Shown here piece by piece: positions 5,950-12,056 of a stretch of DNA of 12,344 nucleotides. The stretch comes from Desulfitobacterium_A sp035539115 (GTDB taxonomy: Bacteria > Bacillota > Desulfitobacteriia > Desulfitobacteriales > Desulfitobacteriaceae). Location of the stretch: positions 1 to 12,344 of the forward strand of contig NZ_DATLJA010000021.1 of NCBI RefSeq assembly GCF_035539115.1, read 5' to 3'. The first letter of the stretch is position 1. Each line of letters begins with the position of its first letter. Both the position numbers and the translations under genes were made by a program. The notes beneath the pieces were generated by a model. That model was not told the DNA's origin and searched no databases. It was given only the letters and a program-made list of their open reading frames with translations.

Positions 5950-7254
5950 TTGGCAAAAGTTAATGTACACAGAATAATTGACAACAGTAAAATGAATCCG
6001 TATTTCAGTGGTATCTGGATTATCACATTTTTAGCATTGGTAGTTGACGGTTTCGACCAAGCGGTTTATGGTGCAGCACTTCCGGTACTCATGAAGGAAC
6101 TGAGTCTGAGCCCTACAGTCAGCGGGCTTCTTGGCAGCGCGAGCCTGTGGGGATCTGTCTTAGGCGCACTGCTTCTAGGATATTTAACCGACAAATTCGG
6201 AAGAAAGAAAACGTTAATTGGCTGCATTGTCTTATTCAGTCTTTTTACGGCTCTTTGTGCAACTGTCAGTAATAATATTTATATTTTTGCTTTATGGCGT
6301 TTCTTTGGTGGAATGGGAATCGCAGCCATAACACCGGTATCCAATTCTCTTTTGTCGGAATACACCCCCATAAAGACAAGAAGATTTTTGCTTATAACCA
6401 ATACCATAGGCATTACGCTGGGACAGATGCTCACCACGCTTTTGGCAGTTTGGCTGATTCCTATACTGGGGTGGAGAGGCTTCTTCGGGGTATCAATTCT
6501 TGGACTGCTTCTGGTTCCCTTAGTTCTCAAGTACATTCCTGAAACGATGGTCCTTCTTTTAAAGAAAAAAGATAAAAGTGAAGTTGTCTCGATTTTAACG
6601 AAAGCAGACCCAAGCTTTGTTCCTCGGCCGGATGATGAGTATGAAATGGATGAAGTACAAAAGGTAAAAGTGTCCATAGTGGAATTATTCAAAAATGGAC
6701 TGGCCCGGAATACAATATTGATTTGGGTTATGTTCTTTGTCAATATGTGTTTGATTTCTACCTTCTTGGTATGGTTCCCGAAAATCGTTACCTTAATGGG
6801 TTACGAACTGAAATCCGCTTTACTGCTTAGCACAATTTACTTTTTAGGTCAATGCTTAGGCTATATTCTGGCAGGAAAAATTGCCGAAAAAATTGGCTAT
6901 AAGAATTCACTATTTTTATACTATGTCATAAATGGCGTATTCCTGTTCTTGGTAACCGTAAAGACGTCTACCTTAATGTTTGCAGTCACATTATTCCTGT
7001 TTGGCTTCACTCTTATGCCGCAGGGCTTGTTATATCCGTTTGCGACGGCAAACTATCCGATAGCAATACGTGCAACAGGTCTGGGGCTTGGAGCAGGCGT
7101 GACCCGTCTGGGTGGAGCTGTTGCGCCCATTATTGTGGGCGTGTTAATTGCTCAGGGTATAGCTCCGATTGGTATATTGCGTCTTCTGCTGATTCCTGTA
7201 GTATTCGGTGCTGTAGCAGCTCTGCTGACCAGAAAGGCTGCTTTTGATTCGTAA
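5950..7254 (+). CDS. MFS transporter, aromatic acid:H+ symporter (AAHS) type
   Basis: This 434-residue inner-membrane carrier has the layout of twelve membrane segments in two halves, with a charged cytoplasmic loop around 200-240. The first helix ends in D33-G-F-D36, the DGxD signature in which PcaK-type carriers use both aspartates for aromatic-acid uptake. The loop between helices 2 and 3 carries the MFS motif GYLTDKFGRKK (77-87). A weaker copy, GKIAEKIGYK, lies between helices 8 and 9. The TTG start at 5950 is supported by AAAGGAGG nine bases upstream and by alignment with the family's N-terminus. It has its own 190-bp upstream region after a terminator and a hairpin over its Shine-Dalgarno, so it is probably a single-gene unit. 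Related carriers move benzoate-like or other small carboxylic acids with protons. The true substrate is unknown. Confidence 0.88.
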   Translation: MAKVNVHRIIDNSKMNPYFSGIWIITFLALVVDGFDQAVYGAALPVLMKELSLSPTVSGLLGSASLWGSVLGALLLGYLTDKFGRKKTLIGCIVLFSLFTALCATVSNNIYIFALWRFFGGMGIAAITPVSNSLLSEYTPIKTRRFLLITNTIGITLGQMLTTLLAVWLIPILGWRGFFGVSILGLLLVPLVLKYIPETMVLLLKKKDKSEVVSILTKADPSFVPRPDDEYEMDEVQKVKVSIVELFKNGLARNTILIWVMFFVNMCLISTFLVWFPKIVTLMGYELKSALLLSTIYFLGQCLGYILAGKIAEKIGYKNSLFLYYVINGVFLFLVTVKTSTLMFAVTLFLFGFTLMPQGLLYPFATANYPIAIRATGLGLGAGVTRLGGAVAPIIVGVLIAQGIAPIGILRLLLIPVVFGAVAALLTRKAAFDS

Positions 7255-7309
7255 ATTTAGTAGCAGTAACATTCTTAAGAGTAACATTTATAATCTTATG
7301 ATCTTTTCT

Positions 7310-7348
7310 GGGGCTGCCCTGAAAACATTCAAGGTAGCCCCTTTCTTT
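7310..7348 (+). terminator. Rho-independent terminator after the MFS gene
   Basis: A 14-position stem (7310-7323 with 7328-7341, one G-U pair and one mismatch) carries GGGGCT/AGCCCC at its base. TTTCTTT follows. It lies 55 bp after the stop codon. Confidence 0.8.
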
Positions 7349-7352
7349 ATAC

Positions 7353-7385
7353 AAAAAATTAAGGCGTCCCTCACAGGACGTCCTT
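7353..7385 (-). terminator. Rho-independent terminator for the leftward gene remnants
   Basis: On the minus strand AAGGACGTCC pairs with GGACGCCTT (one bulged A, six-base loop), followed by AATTTTTT. It faces the + strand terminator at 7310-7348, so the two convergent units end back to back. Confidence 0.75.
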
Positions 7386-7414
7386 AGATAAAACAGCAAA
7401 TCATTATTTTTAGC

Positions 7415-8095
7415 TTATTGGATTCCTAAATGCTCGGTGTGGTGGTTTTCCCCATTCCTGGTCCACCCGTCAGAACCATAAATTTTGAAGTCGCTGCAGT
7501 CTTTACTGCTTCCCGAACTTTCTGTCCATCTTCCATTCCCCTTTAAGTTGAATGGTGGAGCCAACATATTGATTTCTTGCTGTATTCTATCCTTCAACTG
7601 AGAAGGAAAATTGTGCAGGCCTGATTCAACCCACACGATCGGGAAAGGGTCAAGCAAGGTATTGTAGATAGCATCAAGTTCATCTTCAATCGTTTGACAG
7701 GCAATGGCAACTGTTCTCAAAGCCATTACGTCTATGCCATTCGCTTCAACAGATGACACAGCCTTATCTGGAAATTGGCACACCTCTCCCACTAGATAGG
7801 CACACTTTGTGCAATACGTACAAGGACCCGTATTCAACGGAAGGATTTCTTTAAGGTTGTTGTTATACTCCATACACTCAAGTATTTTCCTAAATATTTT
7901 CGTATGATTAACCCCTCCTTCTAGCATGCCTTTCCAGTCAAGAGAAGTTGCTATTGGATGGACTGTCTGGAACAAAAGTCCCTGTTTAAAGCCCAAGGCC
8001 CGTTCTATTAAATCGCTGATTGGACCCACTACGGAGTACACATCCAATTTATTACATCTAAGATTTCGGTTCACTTTGGATCTTGCCCAATTCAT
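7415..8095 (-). pseudogene. Mosaic frame: DUF2284 protein joined to the start of a DUF1638 protein
   Basis: This open frame codes for 226 residues but is not one natural protein. Residues 1-125 resemble DUF2284, a predicted metal-binding family. They include LLFQTVHPIA and the cysteine cluster C92-x2-C95-x2-C98-x7-C106, then FPDKAVSSVEANGIDVMAL. The usual C-terminal 25 residues are missing. At about 127 the sequence changes to the opening of DUF1638 (TVAIACQTIEDEL, then IVWVESGLHNFP), which lasts to about 178. Beyond that the frame is an out-of-phase reading of a RecD2-like fragment (7426-7536). The DUF2284 N-terminus also looks short, and the start ATG at 8095 overlaps the end of the DUF6951 gene by 38 bp. 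DUF2284 and DUF1638 proteins often occur near corrinoid methyltransferase genes. I read this as deletion scars joining pieces of separate genes. A functional fusion is unlikely. Confidence 0.75.
7426..7536 (-). pseudogene. RecD2-like helicase fragment with Walker A motif
   Basis: In a different phase from the overlapping mosaic frame, 36 codons end in VLTGGPGMGKTTT and are preceded by VREAVKTAATSK. This is the pattern of the RecD/RecD2 helicase ATP-binding region (QKEAV...SKV.VLTGGPGTGKTTT). The rest of the roughly 700-residue helicase is missing on both sides, and TAG follows three codons after the motif. It is a relic fused to the end of the DUF1638 piece. Confidence 0.7.
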
Positions 8096-8444
8096 CTAAC
8101 GAAGGATTATCCTTCGTTACACTAATGCTAGCAGTTTGTGGCAATGCTAAACCGGCTGCCACTTCCACCGTTTTTATAATTCCGGAGACACCTGGGCAGC
8201 TGGGATGCGGGCTATATTTTGAAAAAACTTCATAAACCTTCCCCGTATGAAGTTTATGCATAATTTCTTTGTAAGCATCTACGTCGGTTAACTCTTTGGC
8301 CATCTTTTGGTAATTAGGACAATCGCTGCTGATCTCCAATTTTATCATCTTGCTTCTTCGCGAAGTTGCTAGGGTGTCATCGATCACTGCCTTGACATTA
8401 ATGGTAAAGCCGCAGACCCCAGCGTGAATAATTCCTGTCGCCAT
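8058..8444 (-). CDS. DUF6951 family protein
   Basis: This small protein of 128 residues appears complete. Family features visible are IIHAGVCGF near the N-terminus, ISSDCPNYQK in the middle, and SPHPSCPGVSGIIKTVEVAAGLALP toward the end (given here as its key residues C10, C41 and the Cys after HPS). The spaced cysteines suggest metal or cofactor binding, but the function is unknown. No signal peptide or membrane segment is seen, so it is probably cytoplasmic. GGAGGG at 8451-8456 lies six bases before the ATG and decides the start. It is the only gene in this block that seems intact. Its neighbours are fragments of DUF2284, DUF1638 and formate-tetrahydrofolate ligase, which points to a former one-carbon metabolism locus. 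Its last 20 residues beyond the conserved core are low in conservation and may be altered. Confidence 0.7.
   Translation of the reverse strand: MATGIIHAGVCGFTINVKAVIDDTLATSRRSKMIKLEISSDCPNYQKMAKELTDVDAYKEIMHKLHTGKVYEVFSKYSPHPSCPGVSGIIKTVEVAAGLALPQTASISVTKDNPSLDELGKIQSEPKS
8097..8119. repeat. 10-bp inverted repeat at the end of the DUF6951 gene
   Basis: TAACGAAGGA (8097-8106) and TCCTTCGTTA (8110-8119) form a perfect stem with a three-base loop. It lies inside the last codons of the DUF6951 gene and directly before the ATG at 8095. No T-run follows. It may be a scar, a pause site or a control hairpin for the downstream start. Confidence 0.5.
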
Positions 8445-8483
8445 CTTAATCCCTCCAACACTTCAATCAGAGTAAGCCACTAA

Positions 8484-8624
8484 TTAATTAACTATTAAGA
8501 GGCCCCGTACAATGCTGGTTGCAGCTGCCAGGGCTTCTTCATTCCTACTTAATTTACTATAATCGTTTGAGCGTATGCAGGCTTGACACTCTTCTTCATG
8601 GATATTTCTATTTTCGTGGTTGGA
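8484..8624 (-). pseudogene. C-terminal tail of an unidentified protein
   Basis: Directly after the formate-tetrahydrofolate ligase stop, the same frame stays open for 46 codons to TAA at 8484-8486. The peptide contains EECQACIRSNDYSKLSRNEE followed by an alanine-rich helix and RGLLIVN. It reads like a genuine C-terminus (a Cys-x2-Cys pair, then an amphipathic helix) but has no start codon or Shine-Dalgarno of its own. I cannot name the family. It is probably the end of a gene whose body was deleted. Confidence 0.45.
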
Positions 8625-8726
8625 TTAGAACAAGCCCGTAATTACTCCGTTAGCATCAATGTCCATTCTCATCGCTGCTGGACGTTTTGTCAATCCTGGC
8701 ATGGTCATCCAACCAAGGATGCTTTA
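8625..8726 (-). pseudogene. fhs: C-terminus of formate-tetrahydrofolate ligase
   Basis: About 32 codons read ILGWMTMPGLTKRPAAMRM and then DIDANGVITGLF with TAA at 8625-8627. This matches the conserved end of formate-tetrahydrofolate ligase (GDIMTMPGLPK.PAAE.ID.D..G.I.GLF), so the stop is the natural one. The remaining 520 or so residues, including the ATP site, are missing, and upstream codons run into stops. Intact enzymes activate formate on tetrahydrofolate in the Wood-Ljungdahl pathway and in purine and serine metabolism. The fragment shows that a one-carbon gene once stood here. Confidence 0.75.
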
Positions 8727-8759
8727 CCGTTGACTGTTCGTTCATAGATTTTTACCTCC
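8658..8759 (-). other. Orphan gene start with strong Shine-Dalgarno
   Basis: GGAGGT at 8754-8759 precedes an ATG at 8743-8745 with eight-base spacing. The frame (MNEQSTVKHPWL...) ends after 29 codons and overlaps the ligase remnant out of phase. Only the first ten or so residues may be original. It is probably the 5' end of another gene cut off by the deletion that brought in the ligase tail. The family is not recognisable. Confidence 0.35.
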
Positions 8760-9036
8760 AATATAACGCTTTAATGCGGTATTATTGTTTAGCGATTCCT
8801 AACTCTACTAATAGCAAAACCCATTCCAAGTCTGTGTCCATGAAAAGACTCGATATATGTGGACTTTGCATATTCATTTGTTCCATGTGATAGTATTTGT
8901 GTTCACTAATTTAACCAAACTGCCAAACAGTTAGATATAATATGGATTATTACGAATTGGGATTTTAGTATGCTCACAGTATTTATGAACGGATTGATTC
9001 CAAAAAATTTCTTTCTAAAAAACACCCTGGTTTATC
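8760..9036. other. Intergenic stretch without an assignable gene
   Basis: The region is AT-rich. On the minus strand a short frame ending at 8789 (with HGHRLGMGFAISRVRNR) looks protein-like, but it is too short to identify. No clear terminator follows the CoA-transferase gene. Only a run of T on the minus strand (about 9004-9022) is present, without a convincing stem. Confidence 0.35.
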
Positions 9037-10275
9037 TTACTTGGTTTCGAAATAGCTACGCTTGCCTAACTTGCCTTCTGTATACATTTTCTCAACAAGC
9101 TCTTTAGGAATACCGAGCTCTTCCATGATATCCTCGTTGTCCATGCCGATATTAGGTGCACCACGCCATATTTGACCAGGATTATTCTTGACCTTTGGGA
9201 CAATATTTACCCCGGGAATTTGTGTTTCTCCATCGGCAGCAGTCCAGATCGTAAAGACTTCACGAGCTTTGTAGTGCGGATGATTCACGGCCTCTTCATA
9301 ATTGAGCAATTGGGAACAAGGAACGCCATTTGCTGACAAGAGAGCTTCGGCCTCTTCTGCAGTATGCTCAGAGCAGAACTTGATAATTGCGGCTTCCACC
9401 ATTTCGGCAGCAGGAGTATCCACCGGAACAAAGGAAGAACCTTCAGGAATAAGCTCTGTACCGTACTCTACGCCGAGCACAGGCAAACCCTTTTGAAGTA
9501 CTCCGGGATTTAAAAAGAGCATATAAATTTCGTTGCCATCTTTACAAGGATAGGTGCCATAGCCTGCACAAATCCGACTATGATTTCCCTCTTTCGTATA
9601 ATCTAAACCATAACGGAGATAGTCGGTCGGATAGTTGGCTTGAATACGCATCATCAATTCATACTGAGCGAGGTCAAGACTTTCCCCTTTGCCTGTTTCA
9701 TTTCGCTTAAGCAAAGCAGCAAGAGTCAATCCGAAAGCATAAAAGGAAGCTGTGTAGTCACCTGGGAAGGGCATAGCAGGTGCAGAAGGCTGACCCGGCA
9801 TACCGTTCATTCTCATTACACAGCCAAAAGCCTGGGCAATAGGATCATAACTTGCACGATTCACATATTCCGGAAGTCCAGTTTGCCCAAAACCCGAGAT
9901 GTGGGCAATAACTAATTTGGGGTTGCGCTCCCATAGGACTTCGTCACTCAAGCCCATTTTGTTATAACGCCCTCCAATAGAAGCTTCGATCAAAACATCG
10001 GCTGTCTCTAAGAGTTTCAAGAAAACTTCTTTACCTTCGTCTTTGGTATAGTTCATAGCTAAGCTGCGCATATTTCGACGATCTTGTTGCCAGCTCCCGC
10101 TTTTTCGGGCAACACGGCCAGCATCAACATTCGTGGGATGTTCGATCCAAATTACATCTGCACCATTTTCTGCATACAATTCCCCTGCGAAAGGAGCGGC
10201 AACGGATGCTCCCATCATCACTACACGATAACCGGATAGCATGCCGAACTTCGGCATTTGAGTGTTTTCTTCCAT
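9037..10275 (-). CDS. caiB: CaiB-like family III CoA-transferase (L-carnitine CoA-transferase type)
   Basis: This 412-residue enzyme of the CaiB/BaiF family moves CoA between carboxylic acids. It resembles CaiB of enteric bacteria along its whole length. Shared features include MPKFG-L-GYRVV at the start, PFAGELYAENGADVIWIE, DEVLW-NPKLVIAHISGFGQ, ETGKGESLDLAQYE and the tail VPKVKNNPGQIWRGAPNIGMD. The catalytic aspartate that forms the CoA-thioester anhydride is D173 in FPGDYTASF. GAGGAG at 10285-10290 supports the ATG at 10275. It is the last gene of a leftward unit (CaiA-like dehydrogenase, MFS carrier, small membrane protein, this gene), with 26 bp to the gene before it. The probable role is activation of carnitine, crotonobetaine or a related betaine as the CoA thioester. 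A different short-chain acid substrate cannot be excluded. Confidence 0.9.
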   Translation of the reverse strand: MEENTQMPKFGMLSGYRVVMMGASVAAPFAGELYAENGADVIWIEHPTNVDAGRVARKSGSWQQDRRNMRSLAMNYTKDEGKEVFLKLLETADVLIEASIGGRYNKMGLSDEVLWERNPKLVIAHISGFGQTGLPEYVNRASYDPIAQAFGCVMRMNGMPGQPSAPAMPFPGDYTASFYAFGLTLAALLKRNETGKGESLDLAQYELMMRIQANYPTDYLRYGLDYTKEGNHSRICAGYGTYPCKDGNEIYMLFLNPGVLQKGLPVLGVEYGTELIPEGSSFVPVDTPAAEMVEAAIIKFCSEHTAEEAEALLSANGVPCSQLLNYEEAVNHPHYKAREVFTIWTAADGETQIPGVNIVPKVKNNPGQIWRGAPNIGMDNEDIMEELGIPKELVEKMYTEGKLGKRSYFETK

Positions 10276-10301
10276 AATGTTAATCTCCTCTTTTCAGACA
10301 A

Positions 10302-10613
10302 CTACTTGGTTTTCATTGCTGTTTGGAAATCCCTTTGGGTAATAACTTTTTTCTCATAGAGTTCTTTTATTTGTTCATCAGATAACCCTAACTCAATAGA
10401 GGAAGTGCTCTTTTTATCGATCCTCCACCGAGAATCATCAGATAGACCGATGCAGGCCAGCTTCATTAGACAGATACCTGCTGTGAAGATGCCGATAGAC
10501 GCCGAAATAAACCAGGAAGGAGTGTCTGAAGTAAAGCAGAAATATACAAAAATTCCTAGGAAAAAGAGGGTAATCAGTAAACCCCAATCCCATAGAAGAC
10601 TGGGGTTTACCAC
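10302..10613 (-). CDS. Small two-helix membrane protein with SHOCT-like tail
   Basis: This predicted 103-residue protein lies between the MFS carrier and caiB. Two hydrophobic segments (about 8-28 and 33-55) are joined by a short loop with Trp and Pro. A polar region follows, and then a 25-residue helical end, LSDEQIKELYEKKVITQRDF, resembling the SHOCT motif found at the ends of many small membrane proteins. The start is GTG at 10613, 30 bp after the carrier's stop, without a good Shine-Dalgarno, so translational coupling or a later start is possible. An inverted repeat (10577-10610) covers the first codons. I do not recognise a family. Its position suggests an accessory subunit of the neighbouring carrier, as small subunits are known for some OFA-type transporters. 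This is inference. Confidence 0.65.
   Translation of the reverse strand: MVNPSLLWDWGLLITLFFLGIFVYFCFTSDTPSWFISASIGIFTAGICLMKLACIGLSDDSRWRIDKKSTSSIELGLSDEQIKELYEKKVITQRDFQTAMKTK
10577..10610. repeat. 10-bp inverted repeat over the start of the small membrane protein gene
   Basis: GTAAACCCCA (10577-10586) and TGGGGTTTAC (10601-10610) form a perfect stem with a 14-base loop, just inside the GTG start at 10613. On the minus strand a CTCTTTTT run follows about ten bases later. It could reduce expression of the two downstream genes or act as an mRNA processing site. Confidence 0.5.
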
Positions 10614-10643
10614 TAAAGTATGGAAAAGAGCGCTGGATAAGTT

Positions 10644-11882
10644 CTATTCGTGAATCAGCTTCTTGCCAATCTTAACGGCTCCCAATAACAGGATAATACC
10701 AAGCGTCAAGGTGACAAGGTTAAGTTGCCAAGCAAAGACAAAGCTCTTGGAGATGTCGAAAATTTTTGCGTAAATAATGGCAGCGAAGGCTGAGATGACG
10801 CTTTGTACCATGGTAACGTTACTATAGATCTTCCCGAATTCTTTGGGTCCAAAGATACCTTTGACAACCAACGGCAGCATCACTGTCAGAGAAGCAAAAC
10901 AAAGGCCGAAGAAAATCAAACCCGTGTAGAAGATGGTAACGTTTCCGCCACCCATCAGAATAATAATTGCCCCTAAAATACCGCTGATTAAGGCCGTAAG
11001 CATAGCGCCAAGGTATCCTACACGGTCAGTAAGCCAACCCAAGAAAACTTTTCCGCCCATATTGGCAAAGTTCAGAATGGTCATGGCAAATGCTCCAACC
11101 GTTGTGGCCAGTCCAACTGAAGTAGCATATCCAGGAATCTGTGTATTCATGGAGGCAAACAAGACAACACAGCCAGCTAACAGAACAACCATATACATTG
11201 CGGGAGATTTCAGGGCATTCATTGCTGAAACCCCTTTTAAAGGTGCAGCAGCTTTAGAGTCTTGTCCCTCTTCATAGCCGTAAGGTTTTAAGCCCATATC
11301 TGCAGGCTTAAAACGGATAATAAAGAGAATGCCAGGCATGGCTATCACCCAAGCGGCCACAGACATGATGAGGCGAGCGCTTCTCCAGCCATATTGGGTA
11401 ATCAACGCACCAGCAACAGGATTGGCAATCGCAGAACCCAGAGTACCAAGTGCCAAGGCGATACCTAAAACCGTAGCAAATTTTTTGTTAAACCAGTTAC
11501 CCAGAAGGATAGGCACTGCAAGGTACATAATGACTGCTTGGCCAAGACCGATAAAGATTGCAGAGATATTCCAAGCCATAATCGTATGAAACTGGGAAGC
11601 AGCTCCTGTAGCTACACAAACAAACGTCATGGCAATACCCAATAATAACTTCGGACTGACTTTATAAATCAATCGGCTGGCAAAGGGTTGGCTAAACGCC
11701 ATAACTAACATATAAATGGTTAAATACCAAGATGCATCTGTACGTGTCCAGCCCATTTCTTTGGCAACCGGAGTCAGATAGAGTCCGTTGGTATTTCCCA
11801 ACATTCCTACTGAGGCAAAGAACATCAAGGCTAAAGAAATGAATACAAACCAAGCGTAATGAATTTTTTTACTTTGTTCCAT
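10644..11882 (-). CDS. MFS transporter, oxalate/formate antiporter-like (OFA) family
   Basis: This 412-residue integral membrane carrier has twelve predicted helices. The N-terminal helix HYAWFVFISLALMFFASVG and the loop NWFNKKFATVLGIA (129-142) are typical of the OFA and monocarboxylate branch of the MFS. The second-half motif GKVFLGWLTDRVG lies at 277-289. A soluble loop (about 195-225) joins the halves. The ATG at 11882 follows a purine-rich AAGGAAGGGG. The gene sits between a CaiA-like dehydrogenase (174 bp upstream) and a small membrane protein plus caiB downstream, so it probably imports the acid these enzymes handle, or exchanges substrate for product. In enteric bacteria that job is done by CaiT, a BCCT carrier that is not visible here. 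A possible catabolite-control site lies at 11916-11929. Confidence 0.88.
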   Translation of the reverse strand: MEQSKKIHYAWFVFISLALMFFASVGMLGNTNGLYLTPVAKEMGWTRTDASWYLTIYMLVMAFSQPFASRLIYKVSPKLLLGIAMTFVCVATGAASQFHTIMAWNISAIFIGLGQAVIMYLAVPILLGNWFNKKFATVLGIALALGTLGSAIANPVAGALITQYGWRSARLIMSVAAWVIAMPGILFIIRFKPADMGLKPYGYEEGQDSKAAAPLKGVSAMNALKSPAMYMVVLLAGCVVLFASMNTQIPGYATSVGLATTVGAFAMTILNFANMGGKVFLGWLTDRVGYLGAMLTALISGILGAIIILMGGGNVTIFYTGLIFFGLCFASLTVMLPLVVKGIFGPKEFGKIYSNVTMVQSVISAFAAIIYAKIFDISKSFVFAWQLNLVTLTLGIILLLGAVKIGKKLIHE

Positions 11883-12056
11883 GTCTAGTTCCCCTTCCTT
11901 TTCTTAAAAATAAACAGAAAACGCTTTGTGAAATATATTTTATATCCCCCCCTGCTTGTTACTTCCCTAACACCTCCTTTCATTTATTGGGGGGAATTAA
12001 ATATTCTAGTAAAGGATTAAGGAAAATCACTCGACGATGCGGTTTAAAGTCTATTA
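11883..12056 (-). other. Intergenic region between the CaiA-like and MFS genes
   Basis: This 174-bp gap holds two G-runs on the minus strand (near 11946 and 11989) and an AAAGGAGG-like string near 11975 that is not followed by a usable frame. The gap is long enough for an internal promoter. TATAAAATAT occurs on the minus strand near 11935-11945, but no matching -35 is clear. Confidence 0.35.
11916..11929. promoter_or_regulatory. Possible catabolite responsive element (cre-like)
   Basis: AGAAAACGCTTTGT matches 11 of 14 positions of the Bacillus-type ideal TGAAAACGCTTTCA, with the whole centre GAAAACGCTTT intact. It lies 34-47 bp before the MFS start. The outer positions fail, and CcpA usage in this organism is unknown, so this is a weak call. 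Confidence 0.25.

Noticed and set aside
6279..6743. Long minus-strand open frame (154 codons) inside the AAHS transporter gene
   Set aside because: It lies opposite a clearly coding membrane protein and has no family features or start signals. It is a shadow frame.
8687..8890. Plus-strand frame of 67 codons over the ligase remnant
   Set aside because: It overlaps the recognisable formate-tetrahydrofolate ligase tail on the other strand and has no Shine-Dalgarno.
10933..11277. Plus-strand open frame (114 codons) opposite the OFA-type carrier gene
   Set aside because: The coding strand is certain from MFS motifs. The opposite frame has a composition expected from reverse reading of hydrophobic codons.
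11883..11980. Short minus-strand frame with an ATG near 11980 in the gap between the CaiA-like and MFS genes
   Set aside because: Thirty-odd low-complexity basic codons, no Shine-Dalgarno, and it runs over the carrier's own ribosome-binding site.
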